Source: Micromonospora sp. CP22 (GTDB lineage: Bacteria > Actinomycetota > Actinomycetes > Mycobacteriales > Micromonosporaceae). From it: a DNA stretch of 64,000 bases. Position 1 is the first letter of the stretch, and each line of letters begins with the position of its first letter. The notes below the pieces were generated by a model. That model was not told the origin of the DNA and made no database searches. It saw nothing but the letters and a program-made list of their open reading frames with translations. Below are positions 23,698-32,638 of the stretch, one piece after another. Where the stretch lies: positions 1 through 64,000 of the forward strand of contig NZ_VCJO01000019.1 of assembly GCF_009712475.1 (NCBI RefSeq), read 5' to 3'. The position numbers and the translations under genes are program-made.

Positions 23698-25539
23698 TCA
23701 GGCAGCAGGCACCCGGGGCGACACGGACAGCGGGAACCGGCCGGCCATCATCCGACGATCCGCCGGATCAGCCTTCTCCCGGGCGAAGACCCGCACCAGG
23801 CCGTTGAAGCGGTGCCGCTGCCGCCGTGCGCCGTCCGATCCGGCGATCTCCAACAGCCGGGCGTCGATCAGGCTCTCCGCCACCTCCTCCCCCACCCGGG
23901 ACGACACGTCGAGCACTCGGGCGGCGGCCCCGATCGGGAAGTCGGCCGACTCCAGCAGCGCCAGCCGACGCAACGCGACCTGGCTCTCGGCGGTCAACTG
24001 CTGGTAGCTGCCGTCGATACGGGCCCGCACGTCCAGCGTCCCCAGTCGCAGCTCGTTGAGGCGGCACCGCTCGTCGGCCAGCCGCTGCGCGAGGTACCGC
24101 AGTGACCAGTGCGGACGCGCGATCAGCCGGGCCGCGGCCACCCGGATGCCGATCGACAGCCGACCGCACAGCTCGACGATCTGACGGGCGGCGGCCGGCT
24201 CGGCGACCACCCGCTGCTCGCCGACGATCGTGGCGAACAGCTCGATCGCCTGTGCCGGTGCCAGGACGTCCACCTCGACCCGGGTGACGCCGGGCAGTTC
24301 GGACAGACGCCCCCGGCAGGTCAGGATGACCCGACAGGACGGGTCGCCCGGCAACAGCGGACGGACCTGCGAGTAGCTGGCGACGTTGTCGAGCACCACC
24401 AGCATCCGTCGACCGGCCAGCTGGCTGCGGTACAGGCACTCCCGCTCGTCGAGCCGCCCCGGAATGTCCTGCTCGGCGTTGCCCAGGCTGCGCAGGAACC
24501 AGCCCAGCACGTCACCCGGGTCGGTCGCGTTGCCCCGGGTGCCGCCCAGGTCGACGTAGAGCTGCCCGTCCGGGAAGTCGTCCCGGGACAGGTGCGCCGC
24601 CCGCAGGGCCAGCGCGGTCTTGCCGACGCCCGCCATCCCGGTCAGCAGGGTCCGTGGCGGCCCGGATCGTGGCGACGCGGCGAGCCACCCGGTGAGCAGG
24701 CGTAGTTGCTCCTCACGGCCGTGGAAGTCGTGTGCCCCGGGCGGCAACATCGCCGGACGTACGTCCCGCCAGCCGGGCGCGGTCCGGGGCACCGCCTCGG
24801 CGACGGAGACCGTGGGCCGGGCCAACACCGCCTGGTACGCCTCGGTCAGGGCCGCCCCCGGGTCCACCCCCAGTTCGTCGGCGAGGACGCGTCGGCCCTC
24901 GTGGTAGACGGCCAGCGCGTCGGCCTGCCGGTCGCACCCCAGCAGGGCGATCATCAACAGGCTGCGGAGCTGCTCGTGCAAGGGCTGGCGGGCCACCAGG
25001 TCGGTCAGCTCAAGCACCAGCTCGGCCTGCCGCCCCAGGAACAGGTCCGCCCTGATTCGGTCCTCCAGGACCGCCATCCGCGCCTCGGCCATCCGATGCG
25101 CCTCCGCCTCGACCAGATGGTCGGTGACGTTGGACAGGGTCGTACCCCGCCACAGGCCCAGGGCCTCGTGCAACCAGCGCCCCGCCTCCTCGTACCGGCC
25201 CTCGCGCAGCGCGGCACGGCCCAGCCCGGCCAGCCGCTCGAAATCGTCGAGGTCGAGCCGGCTGTCCTTGCGCCGCAGGGCGTACCCGGAGCACTTCCGG
25301 ACGATCTCCACCTCGTCTCCGAGGTACCTGCGTAGCCGGGACACGTAGTTGTACAGCTGAGCGGCGAAGGTCGCCGGCAGGTGTTCGTCCCAGAGCAGTC
25401 GGCAGAGCTGGGCGTCGGAGACGATCCGCTCCCTGGCGAGCAGCAACGCGGCCAGGACGGTGCGCTGTTTCGCACCATCCAGCGGAATCTCAGAGCCGTC
25501 CTGCCAGGCGCTCACCGGCCCGAGTACGCAAAACTCCAC
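23698..25539 (-). CDS. SARP-family activator with NB-ARC ATPase domain (AfsR-like, 613 aa)
   Basis: Streptomyces antibiotic regulatory protein type. An OmpR-like winged helix covers residues 1-90, a bacterial transcriptional activation domain follows to about 240, and an NB-ARC ATPase has Walker A GMAGVGKT near residue 303 and LVVLDN near 375. The tetratricopeptide tail of full-length AfsR is absent. Such proteins activate specialised-metabolite promoters by binding direct repeats. It lies at the head of the DH-DH-KR cassette and divergent from lanM, so it could control both sides. The start is a GTG with GGAG upstream. Confidence 0.92.
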   Translation of the reverse strand: MEFCVLGPVSAWQDGSEIPLDGAKQRTVLAALLLARERIVSDAQLCRLLWDEHLPATFAAQLYNYVSRLRRYLGDEVEIVRKCSGYALRRKDSRLDLDDFERLAGLGRAALREGRYEEAGRWLHEALGLWRGTTLSNVTDHLVEAEAHRMAEARMAVLEDRIRADLFLGRQAELVLELTDLVARQPLHEQLRSLLMIALLGCDRQADALAVYHEGRRVLADELGVDPGAALTEAYQAVLARPTVSVAEAVPRTAPGWRDVRPAMLPPGAHDFHGREEQLRLLTGWLAASPRSGPPRTLLTGMAGVGKTALALRAAHLSRDDFPDGQLYVDLGGTRGNATDPGDVLGWFLRSLGNAEQDIPGRLDERECLYRSQLAGRRMLVVLDNVASYSQVRPLLPGDPSCRVILTCRGRLSELPGVTRVEVDVLAPAQAIELFATIVGEQRVVAEPAAARQIVELCGRLSIGIRVAAARLIARPHWSLRYLAQRLADERCRLNELRLGTLDVRARIDGSYQQLTAESQVALRRLALLESADFPIGAAARVLDVSSRVGEEVAESLIDARLLEIAGSDGARRQRHRFNGLVRVFAREKADPADRRMMAGRFPLSVSPRVPAA

Positions 25540-25795
25540 AGTCGCTCCGATCGGTCCACCCAGCGGAATAGGTCGGAGATTCGGTCACCACGGCACCTCC
25601 ACGCATGTGTGCACGCCACCCAAGTTCCGTCCCCCCAGCACGCAGGTGTACGACACCGACACCGACGGTCGTGGCCGGCCGACCGGCCCGCTCGCCTCTC
25701 CGGGCCGTCCGTCACCCGCCCGGTGAATCCGCAGGTCAACCGGGGATGCCTCGCACGACCAGCGTCGATGACGAGAATTTGGGTGGATCCCACGC
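25540..25795. promoter_or_regulatory. Divergent SARP/lanM intergenic region
   Basis: This 256-bp gap holds the SARP and lanM promoters. TCGGT occurs at 25551 and 25581 and TCGGA at 25573; the 25551 and 25573 copies are 22 bp apart, two turns of DNA, which would suit SARP binding. This is weak evidence. A TAG-rich patch (GAATAGGTCGGAG) lies near the SARP start. No hairpin stands out. Confidence 0.35.
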
Positions 25796-28700
25796 ATGAG
25801 TTCGTCGGTACGCCTTGGCACCCTCTTTCCGGTGAACACCTCGACCGCCGACGGCCCATCGAGCCTGGCCCCGACGGAGCCGCAGCGGCTCCCCGGGGGC
25901 TGGTGGGCGTGCGGGGTGGCGTTGCACGAGCGGGTGCGTGCCGATGTCGCCGCACCGGTCGACAGCGCCCGGCTGGCGCAGGCCCGACAGCGGCTGCGGC
26001 GTTGGCGGGCCGAGGACAGCGGCGTGCTGGAGGCGTACCTGCGCGGCCTGACCGTCAGCGAGGACCACCTGCTCGGCATCCTGGCGGAGGAGGACACGCA
26101 ACTCACCGCCCGGCTGGACGCACCGTCCTGGGTGGAGCCGATCGAGTCCGCCGTACGCGCCGCCACACCGCTGCCCGCCTCGGACCCGGTCCCGGCGGAC
26201 TGGCGCGCCGCCTTCGCTCTGCCGTTCCGCCCGCTGGTCGAGTACGCGAAGGCCCGCTTCCGGGTCGGGACCCGTCTGATGTCCGACGAGGCGCAGGTGG
26301 ACCTCCACGCGCTGACCGGCTCGCTGGGCGCCGCCCTGGAACGCCGGCTGACCAGCCTCGCCGCCCGTACCTTCGTCGCCGAACTGCACCGTCAGCGGGC
26401 GGCCGGTCTGCTGCGCGGCGACGACAGTCGCGCCCGCTTCGTCGACTTCGTCCGTCGGCTGACCGAGCCGGCCGGGATCGCCACCCTGTTCACCGACCGT
26501 CCGGTGCTGGCCAGACTGGTCGGACAGGCCACCGTGTACGCCACCGAGGCCAGGCTGGAGTTGGTGAACCGGTACGCCGCCGACCGGTCCTGCCTGGTGC
26601 GGGAGCTGTTCGGCGACGTCGACCCGGGTCCGCTGGTGGCCGTCGAGGACAACCAGGGCGACCCGCATCGCGCCGGGCGGACCACCAGCGTCGTCCGGTT
26701 CGCCGACGGCCGACGGTTGGTCTACAAGCCCCGCGACCTGGCCCACGACGCCCGGCTGGACGCCTTCGTCGACTGGCTGAACCTGCGGATTCCCGACGTC
26801 GGCCTGCGTAAGGTCGCCGGTCTGCACCGTCCCGAGTACGGGTGGACCGAGTTCGTGGCGTCCGCACCGCTGACCGACCCGGACGGCGGGCACCTCTACT
26901 ACCGCCGTCAAGGGGTGCTGCTCGCGCTCGCCCACGCGCTCAACACCACGGACCTGCACTACGAGAACCTGATCGCCAGCGGCGACCAGCCCGTGATGAT
27001 CGATGTCGAGACGCTGTTCCGCCCGGTGTGGCAGGAACCGAACGACACCGTGGACCCGGCGGCCGAACTGCTCGCCGCGTCGGTGCAGCGGACCGCGTTG
27101 CTGCCCATGATGGTCGTCGGCGAGCAGGGCATCATGGACCTGTCCGGCTCCGGTGGCGACCAGGGTCGGCAGAGCCCGGCCAGCCTGATCGACTGGGCCG
27201 ACCCGGGCACCGACCGGATGCGCCTGGTGCGCCGGGCGGGCACCTTCGACGGTGCCTCGAACCGACCCCGGCTCGGCGACCGGGTGATCAATCCGGAGGA
27301 TCACGCAGAGTCGATCATGGCCGGCTTCCGGCTCGGTTACGACGCGATCGAGACGCATCGCGAGGACTTCGCCCGGTTGGTCGAGGAGTCGGCGGCGATG
27401 ACCGTACGACTCGTCGCCCGGCCCACCTGGGCGTACCGGATGCTGCTCGACGAGAGCACCCACCCGAACCTGCTCCGCGATGCCCTGGACCGGGACCGTT
27501 TCCTCGCCCAGCTCTACGACCAGGCCCAGTTCCCCGCCGACACGGCCTTCGCACGTCACGACATCGCCGCACTGTGGCGCGGTGACGTCCCCTACTACCA
27601 CGCCCGCGCCGACTCGCTGACCCTCTGCGTCGACGGCCGACCGACCACGATGCCGTTGCGCCGCAGCGGCATGGACGCCGCACTGGACCGGATCGCGCGC
27701 TTCGGCGAGGCCGACCGGCAGGACCAGGAGTGGATCATCCTGGCCAGCCTGGCCACCCGCCGACCGGTCGGTGGGCACCTCGACGCCGCCCCGATGCCCA
27801 GTTCGAAGCATGGCACGGCGGCCCCCGCCGAGCGGCTGGTCGCGGCGGCGTGCGCGATCGCCGACCAACTCGTCGCGCGCGGCGCGCCCGGTCGTGAGCG
27901 GGTGAACTGGCTCGGCCTGGAACTGGTCGACGACCGGCAGTGGCTGCTGCTGCCGATGGGAGCGGGGCTGGCCAACGGCTACCTCGGAGTGGCGCTCTTC
28001 CTCGGTCAACTCGCCGAGGTCAGCGGCGTGGCCCGCTACCGGGACGTGGCCCGCCGGGCGATCGTCGCGACGCCCCGCCTGCTCGACCTGCTCGCGGACC
28101 GGCCGGAGCTGGTCACCGCGATCGGTTGCGGCGGCCTGCACGGCCTCGGCGGGATCGCCTACGGCCTCACCCGGCTGCGGATGCTGCTGGACGACCCGGA
28201 GATCGGCCGGTGGGTCGACACGGCTGTCGAACTCGCCTACGTCGCCACGGTCAGCTCCCCCACCGACGACTGGGCGACCGGCCGCGCGGGCTGTCTGGCC
28301 GCGATGTCCGCCATCCACACCGACCTCGGTCACGAACGGGCCGGGGCGTTGGCCCGCAGCTGCGCCGACGCGGTGGCCGACGCGGTGGAGGCGCTCGACC
28401 GCCCGGATGGTCCGACCGGCTTCGCGGACGGCACGGCCGGCATCGCGTACGCCCTGCACCGGTTCGTCGAGACGGGATCGGGCACCACCCGGCACGCGGA
28501 CGCCGCGTTGGCGGCCGCACGGCACGCGGCGCGAGCCGCGGCCAGTTCCTCGGGGTGGTGCGTCGGCGCCTCGGGCCTGGCGCTCGCGCTCGCCCATCGG
28601 GGCGGCGGCGAGGCGGGCGGGTCCGGGTCGCCGGGCCTGGCCGAGTCGACCCGGCTGGTCCGCTGGCTGGCCGACCAGCCGCCGTCACGCGATCTGAGTC

Positions 28701-29029
28701 TCTGCCACGGCGAGGCGGGCATCGTCGACGCCCTCACCGCGCTCGCCCCGGGGCCGGTAGGACCCGACGCGACGGCCATCCTGCGTCGGCGCGCCACGCT
28801 GATCCTGAACGCGTTGCAGTGGCAGGAGCGTTACTGCGGTACGCCCGACGGGGTGCTCACCCCGGGTCTGCTGACCGGGCTCGCCGGCATCGGATACAGC
28901 CTGCTACGCATCGGCCTGTCGGCGCGGATACCCTCCGCGCTGCTGCTGGAACCAGAACGGAGACCAGCCGTCTCGGACGGTCGCCGGACACCAACCGATC
29001 CAACCCAAGAGGAGAGACGACATGTCTGA
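25796..29029 (+). CDS. lanM: Class II lanthipeptide synthetase LanM (1,077 aa)
   Basis: Bifunctional enzyme that dehydrates Ser/Thr in a precursor peptide and then forms (methyl)lanthionine rings. The N-terminal kinase-like dehydratase domain shows VYKPRDLAHD near residue 311 and DLHYENLIASGDQPVMIDVE near 387-406. The C-terminal LanC-like cyclase has all three expected zinc ligands: Cys in GWCVG near residue 921 and Cys-His in LCHGEAG near 970. Length is normal for LanM. It is divergent from the SARP gene. The precursor gene starts inside its last codons, so the two are translationally coupled. No LanT transporter-protease or lantibiotic immunity gene is visible nearby. Confidence 0.95.
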   Translation: MSSSVRLGTLFPVNTSTADGPSSLAPTEPQRLPGGWWACGVALHERVRADVAAPVDSARLAQARQRLRRWRAEDSGVLEAYLRGLTVSEDHLLGILAEEDTQLTARLDAPSWVEPIESAVRAATPLPASDPVPADWRAAFALPFRPLVEYAKARFRVGTRLMSDEAQVDLHALTGSLGAALERRLTSLAARTFVAELHRQRAAGLLRGDDSRARFVDFVRRLTEPAGIATLFTDRPVLARLVGQATVYATEARLELVNRYAADRSCLVRELFGDVDPGPLVAVEDNQGDPHRAGRTTSVVRFADGRRLVYKPRDLAHDARLDAFVDWLNLRIPDVGLRKVAGLHRPEYGWTEFVASAPLTDPDGGHLYYRRQGVLLALAHALNTTDLHYENLIASGDQPVMIDVETLFRPVWQEPNDTVDPAAELLAASVQRTALLPMMVVGEQGIMDLSGSGGDQGRQSPASLIDWADPGTDRMRLVRRAGTFDGASNRPRLGDRVINPEDHAESIMAGFRLGYDAIETHREDFARLVEESAAMTVRLVARPTWAYRMLLDESTHPNLLRDALDRDRFLAQLYDQAQFPADTAFARHDIAALWRGDVPYYHARADSLTLCVDGRPTTMPLRRSGMDAALDRIARFGEADRQDQEWIILASLATRRPVGGHLDAAPMPSSKHGTAAPAERLVAAACAIADQLVARGAPGRERVNWLGLELVDDRQWLLLPMGAGLANGYLGVALFLGQLAEVSGVARYRDVARRAIVATPRLLDLLADRPELVTAIGCGGLHGLGGIAYGLTRLRMLLDDPEIGRWVDTAVELAYVATVSSPTDDWATGRAGCLAAMSAIHTDLGHERAGALARSCADAVADAVEALDRPDGPTGFADGTAGIAYALHRFVETGSGTTRHADAALAAARHAARAAASSSGWCVGASGLALALAHRGGGEAGGSGSPGLAESTRLVRWLADQPPSRDLSLCHGEAGIVDALTALAPGPVGPDATAILRRRATLILNALQWQERYCGTPDGVLTPGLLTGLAGIGYSLLRIGLSARIPSALLLEPERRPAVSDGRRTPTDPTQEERRHV

Positions 29030-29252
29030 CGAATTCGCCGCCAACGCCGCGTACGCCGAGGACGTCACCGACACCCACCCGGTGGGTGACCCGCGAGTCA
29101 ACCCGGTGGTCAGCTTCGGGCTGCGTACGGCGGCGCTGGCCGGTCTCGCCATCCCGGTGGGTCTGCTGGTCGGGCGTCTGGTCTCCGGAGACAGCCCGGA
29201 ACCCGTCGACACGGTGGCCCTCACCACCTGCTGTCCCACCTACATCGTGTGA
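29022..29252 (+). CDS. lanA: Putative class II lanthipeptide precursor (76 aa)
   Basis: Small gene with a strong ribosome site (AGGAGAGACGAC) whose ATG overlaps the lanM stop by 8 bp. The acidic N-terminus (residues 1-24) is followed by a hydrophobic stretch, residues 37-54, rich in Ala, Leu, Gly and Val. A short tail follows: SGDSPEPVD, then TVALTTCCPTYIV. Cys70 and Cys71 are the only cysteines and Thr64, 68, 69 and 73 are possible dehydration sites, so at most two rings can form. There is no clear double-glycine cleavage site, though IPVG and LLVG are candidates. I know of no characterised lantibiotic with this core. Assignment rests on the link with LanM and the Thr/Cys-rich C-terminus. 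Confidence 0.8.
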   Translation: MSDEFAANAAYAEDVTDTHPVGDPRVNPVVSFGLRTAALAGLAIPVGLLVGRLVSGDSPEPVDTVALTTCCPTYIV

Positions 29253-29332
29253 GGTCGGTCGACGACTGACCCAGCGTGGCGGTCCGTCCGGTCGCTCGGG
29301 TAGGTACGTTCGCTACCCGTCCGTAGTGGTCT

Positions 29333-32269
29333 ATGACGGGCCGCCTCGCTATCGTTACGCCCGTGCAACGGCGATCCCGCCCGATGATAGGCCGAGATGC
29401 GGAACTCACCGTGTTGCGCCGCCTTCTCGACGCCGCCATCGACGGGCACGGCGGATCGGTCTTCATCGTCGGAGAGGCCGGCATCGGCAAGTCGCGGCTG
29501 GCCGCGGCGACCGTCGAGCAGGCGTACCACGCCGAGATGGCCCTGCTCCAGGGGCGGGGCAGCACCCTGTGCACCGGTGTGCCGCTGCGGCCGATCACCG
29601 AGGCGGTGCTCTCCCTGCTGCGCTCGTCCACCGTGGACATCAACGCGCTCGGTCCGTACGGTCCGGTCCTCGGGCGGCTGGTGCCCGACTGGGGCACGCC
29701 CCCGGCCCAGCAGGAGAACGGCTCGGTGGTGATCCTCGCCGAGGCGGTGCTCCGGTTGACCGGTCTCGCCGGTCAGGACACCGGGTGCCTGATGGTCCTC
29801 GACGACCTCCAGGACGCCGACGCCGAGACGCTGATGGTGGTCGAGTACCTGATCGACAACCTTCACCAGCAGTCCACCGTGCTGCTCGGCACCATCCGGG
29901 CCGACGACTCACCGGCCCTGGCGGTCGCGCACGCGGCGGCCCGGCGAGGCAAGTGCACCCTCGTGACGCTGGACCGACTCGGTCCGGATGAGCTGCGCGA
30001 GATGGTCCGGGCCTGTCTCGACGTGACCGACGACGAGCTGCCGACTGCTGCGACCGACCTGATCTGGGGCGGCAGCGGCGGCAACCCCTTCCTCGTCGAG
30101 GAGATCCTCACCGCCATGGTGGAGAACCAGCTGCTGCTGCGCGACGCCCGTGGCTGGCAGCTCGCGTCTCCGCCGCCCGCCGCGCTGCCGGCCGCCTTCG
30201 CCCGCAGCATGGGGCACCGGATCGAGAAGCTGGCCCCACCGGCCCGGCGGCTGTTGTCCTGCGGGGCGCTGATCGGGCAGCGGTTCCCGGTCACCGTGGT
30301 GCAGGCGGCGACCGGCCTGAGCGACCGGGACGTGCTCAACCACCTCAACGGTGAACTCGTCGCCCAGATGGTGACACCGGACGACCAGATGTCCGACTGG
30401 TACGCCTTCCGGCACCGGGTCACCCAGGAGTCGCTGCTCGCCCTGATCGAGCCGTACGACCGGCGGGAGCTGGCCCAGAGCGTGGCCGACGCCGTGGCGA
30501 AGGTCCACCCGGATCTGCCCGGCGAGTGGTGCCAGATCTCGGCCGCCCTCCGCCTCGAGGCCGGCGACACGTTGACCGCCGGGCGTCTCTTCACCGAGGC
30601 CGGTCGACGGGCGCTGGCCCAGGGTGCCGCCACCTCGGCCGTGGCCCTGCTCGATCGGGCGTGGGAACTCCAGGCCGGTTCCCCGGGCGACGTGCGGGCG
30701 GACACCCTGGAGGCGCTGCTCCAGGCCCTCGGCGAAGCGGGACTGGTGAGTCGGGCCCTGGCCCTGGTCAGCAGTCCGGACCAGGTCGGCGAGCTGGACC
30801 CTCGTCGGCGGGCCAGCCTGCACACCCGGCTGGCCTGGACCGCCATGGTGGCCGGGCAGCTCACCGACGCGACGGCGCAGGTGGAGATCGCCCGCGACCT
30901 GCTCGGCCCCGACCCCGCACCGCAGGACGAGGCGCCGATCGACATCGTCGCCGCGCACCTGGCCCTGGACACCCCCGGCAAGGAGCAGTTGGAGGTCGCC
31001 GAGGCCCTGACCCGCCGGGCCGCCACGGTCGGTGCCGCGGTGCCGCTGCCCGTGGTGGCCTGTCAGGCATGGCAGTTGCTCGGTGCGCTGGTCCGGCACC
31101 GCGACCCGGCCGAGGCCACCCGCTGCCTGGAGAAGGCCCGCTCCATCGCCGCCGAACACGACCTGCCGATCTGGGAGGTCCACGCGCTGATCCGGCTCGG
31201 CAACGACGACGCGTTGCTGCACGGCACCCTGGACCGGCTCGAACAGGCCCGGGAGCAGGCGCGACAGGTCGGCGCGGTGACCGCCCGACAGCAGGCGGAG
31301 GCGAGCATCGCACTGCATCTGATCATGCGGGGGGCGTACGCCCCGGCGCAGGAGCTGATCGACCAGGTGCACGCCGCCACCAGCCGTACGAAGTTCACCG
31401 AGACCACCCAGTACGTGCTGCTGCTCAAAGCGGTGCTCGCCGCTCATCAGGGCCGACGCCCGCAGATGCAGAAGGCGTTGGCCGAGTTCCGGAGCTGGGG
31501 CGGCGACGAGAGCCTGCACACCCAGCGGGTCCACGGGTTGGCCGGTGCGTTCTGCGCGTTGCTGGAGGAGAACCGCCCGCTGGCGCTGGCCGAGTTGTCC
31601 CTGGCGGTGGGGGCGGAGGAGACCAACCCGACCGTGTTCCACCTGAGCGGTCGGCTCGGCCTCCAGCCGTTGCTGCGCGCGATGGCCGACGACATCAGTT
31701 GGGCCGAGTACGAGGAACTCACCAGCGCGCCCGCCAGCCAGCTGCGCTGGGACCGGCAGTTCGCGCTCTTCACCCGGGCGGTGCTGCTGGGTCGGGCCGG
31801 CCAGCACGAGGCCGCCACCGCCACGGTGGCCGAGGCGATGGAGGTCGCCTCCCTGTACGCGATGGGTCGGCATCTCGCGCTGCGGCTGGTCGCCGAGTCG
31901 GCGCTGGCCGACGGGTGGGGTTCGCCGGTGCCGTGGCTGCGTGCCGCGGAGGACTACTTCCACCAGGCGAACGTCGAACCGGTCGCACACGCGTGCCGGA
32001 CAATGCTGCGTCAGGCGGGGGCCCGGGTGGCGCAGCGCCGACAGGGTGCCGGCGAGATCCCGGCCGGGCTGCGGGCCATGGGGGTCACGGTCCGGGAGCT
32101 GGAGGTGCTGCGGCTGTTGGCCGGTCGGCTCAGCAACCGGGAGATCGCCGCGCGGTTGCACCTGTCGCCGCGTACGGTCGAGCGGCACATCTCCAGCTTG
32201 ATCGTCAAGACCGGGCTACCGAACCGGATCGCGCTGAGCGATGTCGCCACCGAGATCGACAAGGACTGA
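29333..32269 (+). CDS. Large ATP-binding LuxR-family regulator (LAL type, 978 aa)
   Basis: The N-terminal AAA-type ATPase shows MIGRDAEL at residue 18 and Walker A GEAGIGKS at 47-54, with LMVLDDLQDAD as Walker B. A long helical-repeat middle follows. The C-terminal LuxR helix-turn-helix from about residue 915 includes RELEVLRLLAGRLSNREIA and LSPRTVERHI. Members are often pathway-specific activators. It follows the lanthipeptide precursor by 80 bp on the same strand, so it is a likely regulator of that module. GTG at 29363 is an alternative start. Confidence 0.92.
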   Translation: MTGRLAIVTPVQRRSRPMIGRDAELTVLRRLLDAAIDGHGGSVFIVGEAGIGKSRLAAATVEQAYHAEMALLQGRGSTLCTGVPLRPITEAVLSLLRSSTVDINALGPYGPVLGRLVPDWGTPPAQQENGSVVILAEAVLRLTGLAGQDTGCLMVLDDLQDADAETLMVVEYLIDNLHQQSTVLLGTIRADDSPALAVAHAAARRGKCTLVTLDRLGPDELREMVRACLDVTDDELPTAATDLIWGGSGGNPFLVEEILTAMVENQLLLRDARGWQLASPPPAALPAAFARSMGHRIEKLAPPARRLLSCGALIGQRFPVTVVQAATGLSDRDVLNHLNGELVAQMVTPDDQMSDWYAFRHRVTQESLLALIEPYDRRELAQSVADAVAKVHPDLPGEWCQISAALRLEAGDTLTAGRLFTEAGRRALAQGAATSAVALLDRAWELQAGSPGDVRADTLEALLQALGEAGLVSRALALVSSPDQVGELDPRRRASLHTRLAWTAMVAGQLTDATAQVEIARDLLGPDPAPQDEAPIDIVAAHLALDTPGKEQLEVAEALTRRAATVGAAVPLPVVACQAWQLLGALVRHRDPAEATRCLEKARSIAAEHDLPIWEVHALIRLGNDDALLHGTLDRLEQAREQARQVGAVTARQQAEASIALHLIMRGAYAPAQELIDQVHAATSRTKFTETTQYVLLLKAVLAAHQGRRPQMQKALAEFRSWGGDESLHTQRVHGLAGAFCALLEENRPLALAELSLAVGAEETNPTVFHLSGRLGLQPLLRAMADDISWAEYEELTSAPASQLRWDRQFALFTRAVLLGRAGQHEAATATVAEAMEVASLYAMGRHLALRLVAESALADGWGSPVPWLRAAEDYFHQANVEPVAHACRTMLRQAGARVAQRRQGAGEIPAGLRAMGVTVRELEVLRLLAGRLSNREIAARLHLSPRTVERHISSLIVKTGLPNRIALSDVATEIDKD

Positions 32270-32285
32270 GCTCCTCATCGTCGGG

Positions 32286-32618
32286 TCACACCTTCTTGAT
32301 GACGGTGAGCAGCACCACGGAGTCCTGGAGCGCCTCAAGACTGTGCCGGGCGTCCGGTACGAGCAGCAGATCCCCGGCGACGCCGTCGCAGCTGGTCGTG
32401 CCGGTGGCGAGGCGGACGAGGCCGTGCAGCACGTGCACGGTGGCTTCGCCAGGGTTCTCGTGCTCGTCGAGGCGTTGGCCGGCGACGAGGGCGATGACGG
32501 TTTGGCGCAGCGTCTTGGTGTGCCCACCGTGCACGGTCTGGGCGCCGCGCCCGCTGGACGTGCCGCGAGCCGCGGTGAGCAGCTGGTCGGTCAGGTCGGT
32601 CAGCGATGACTTCTGCAT
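32286..32618 (-). CDS. Small cupin-domain protein (110 aa)
   Basis: Single-domain cupin with the motif pattern HENPGEATVHVLHG and a second motif near GDLLLVPDARHSLEAL; the histidines and glutamate are candidate metal ligands. It starts 20 bp after the narK stop on the same strand, so it is probably the last gene of the nar transcript. Similar small cupins occur beside respiratory and stress genes, but the substrate or ligand is unknown. Confidence 0.8.
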   Translation of the reverse strand: MQKSSLTDLTDQLLTAARGTSSGRGAQTVHGGHTKTLRQTVIALVAGQRLDEHENPGEATVHVLHGLVRLATGTTSCDGVAGDLLLVPDARHSLEALQDSVVLLTVIKKV

Positions 32619-32638
32619 GATCTCTCTTCTGGTCGGCG

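Noticed and set aside
25736..28597. Long minus-strand open frame opposite lanM
   Set aside because: It is a shadow frame of the LanM gene with no recognisable domain; the plus strand carries all LanM motifs.
29909..32188. Long minus-strand open frame opposite the LuxR-family regulator
   Set aside because: It is a shadow frame without a known domain; the plus strand encodes Walker A and the LuxR helix-turn-helix.
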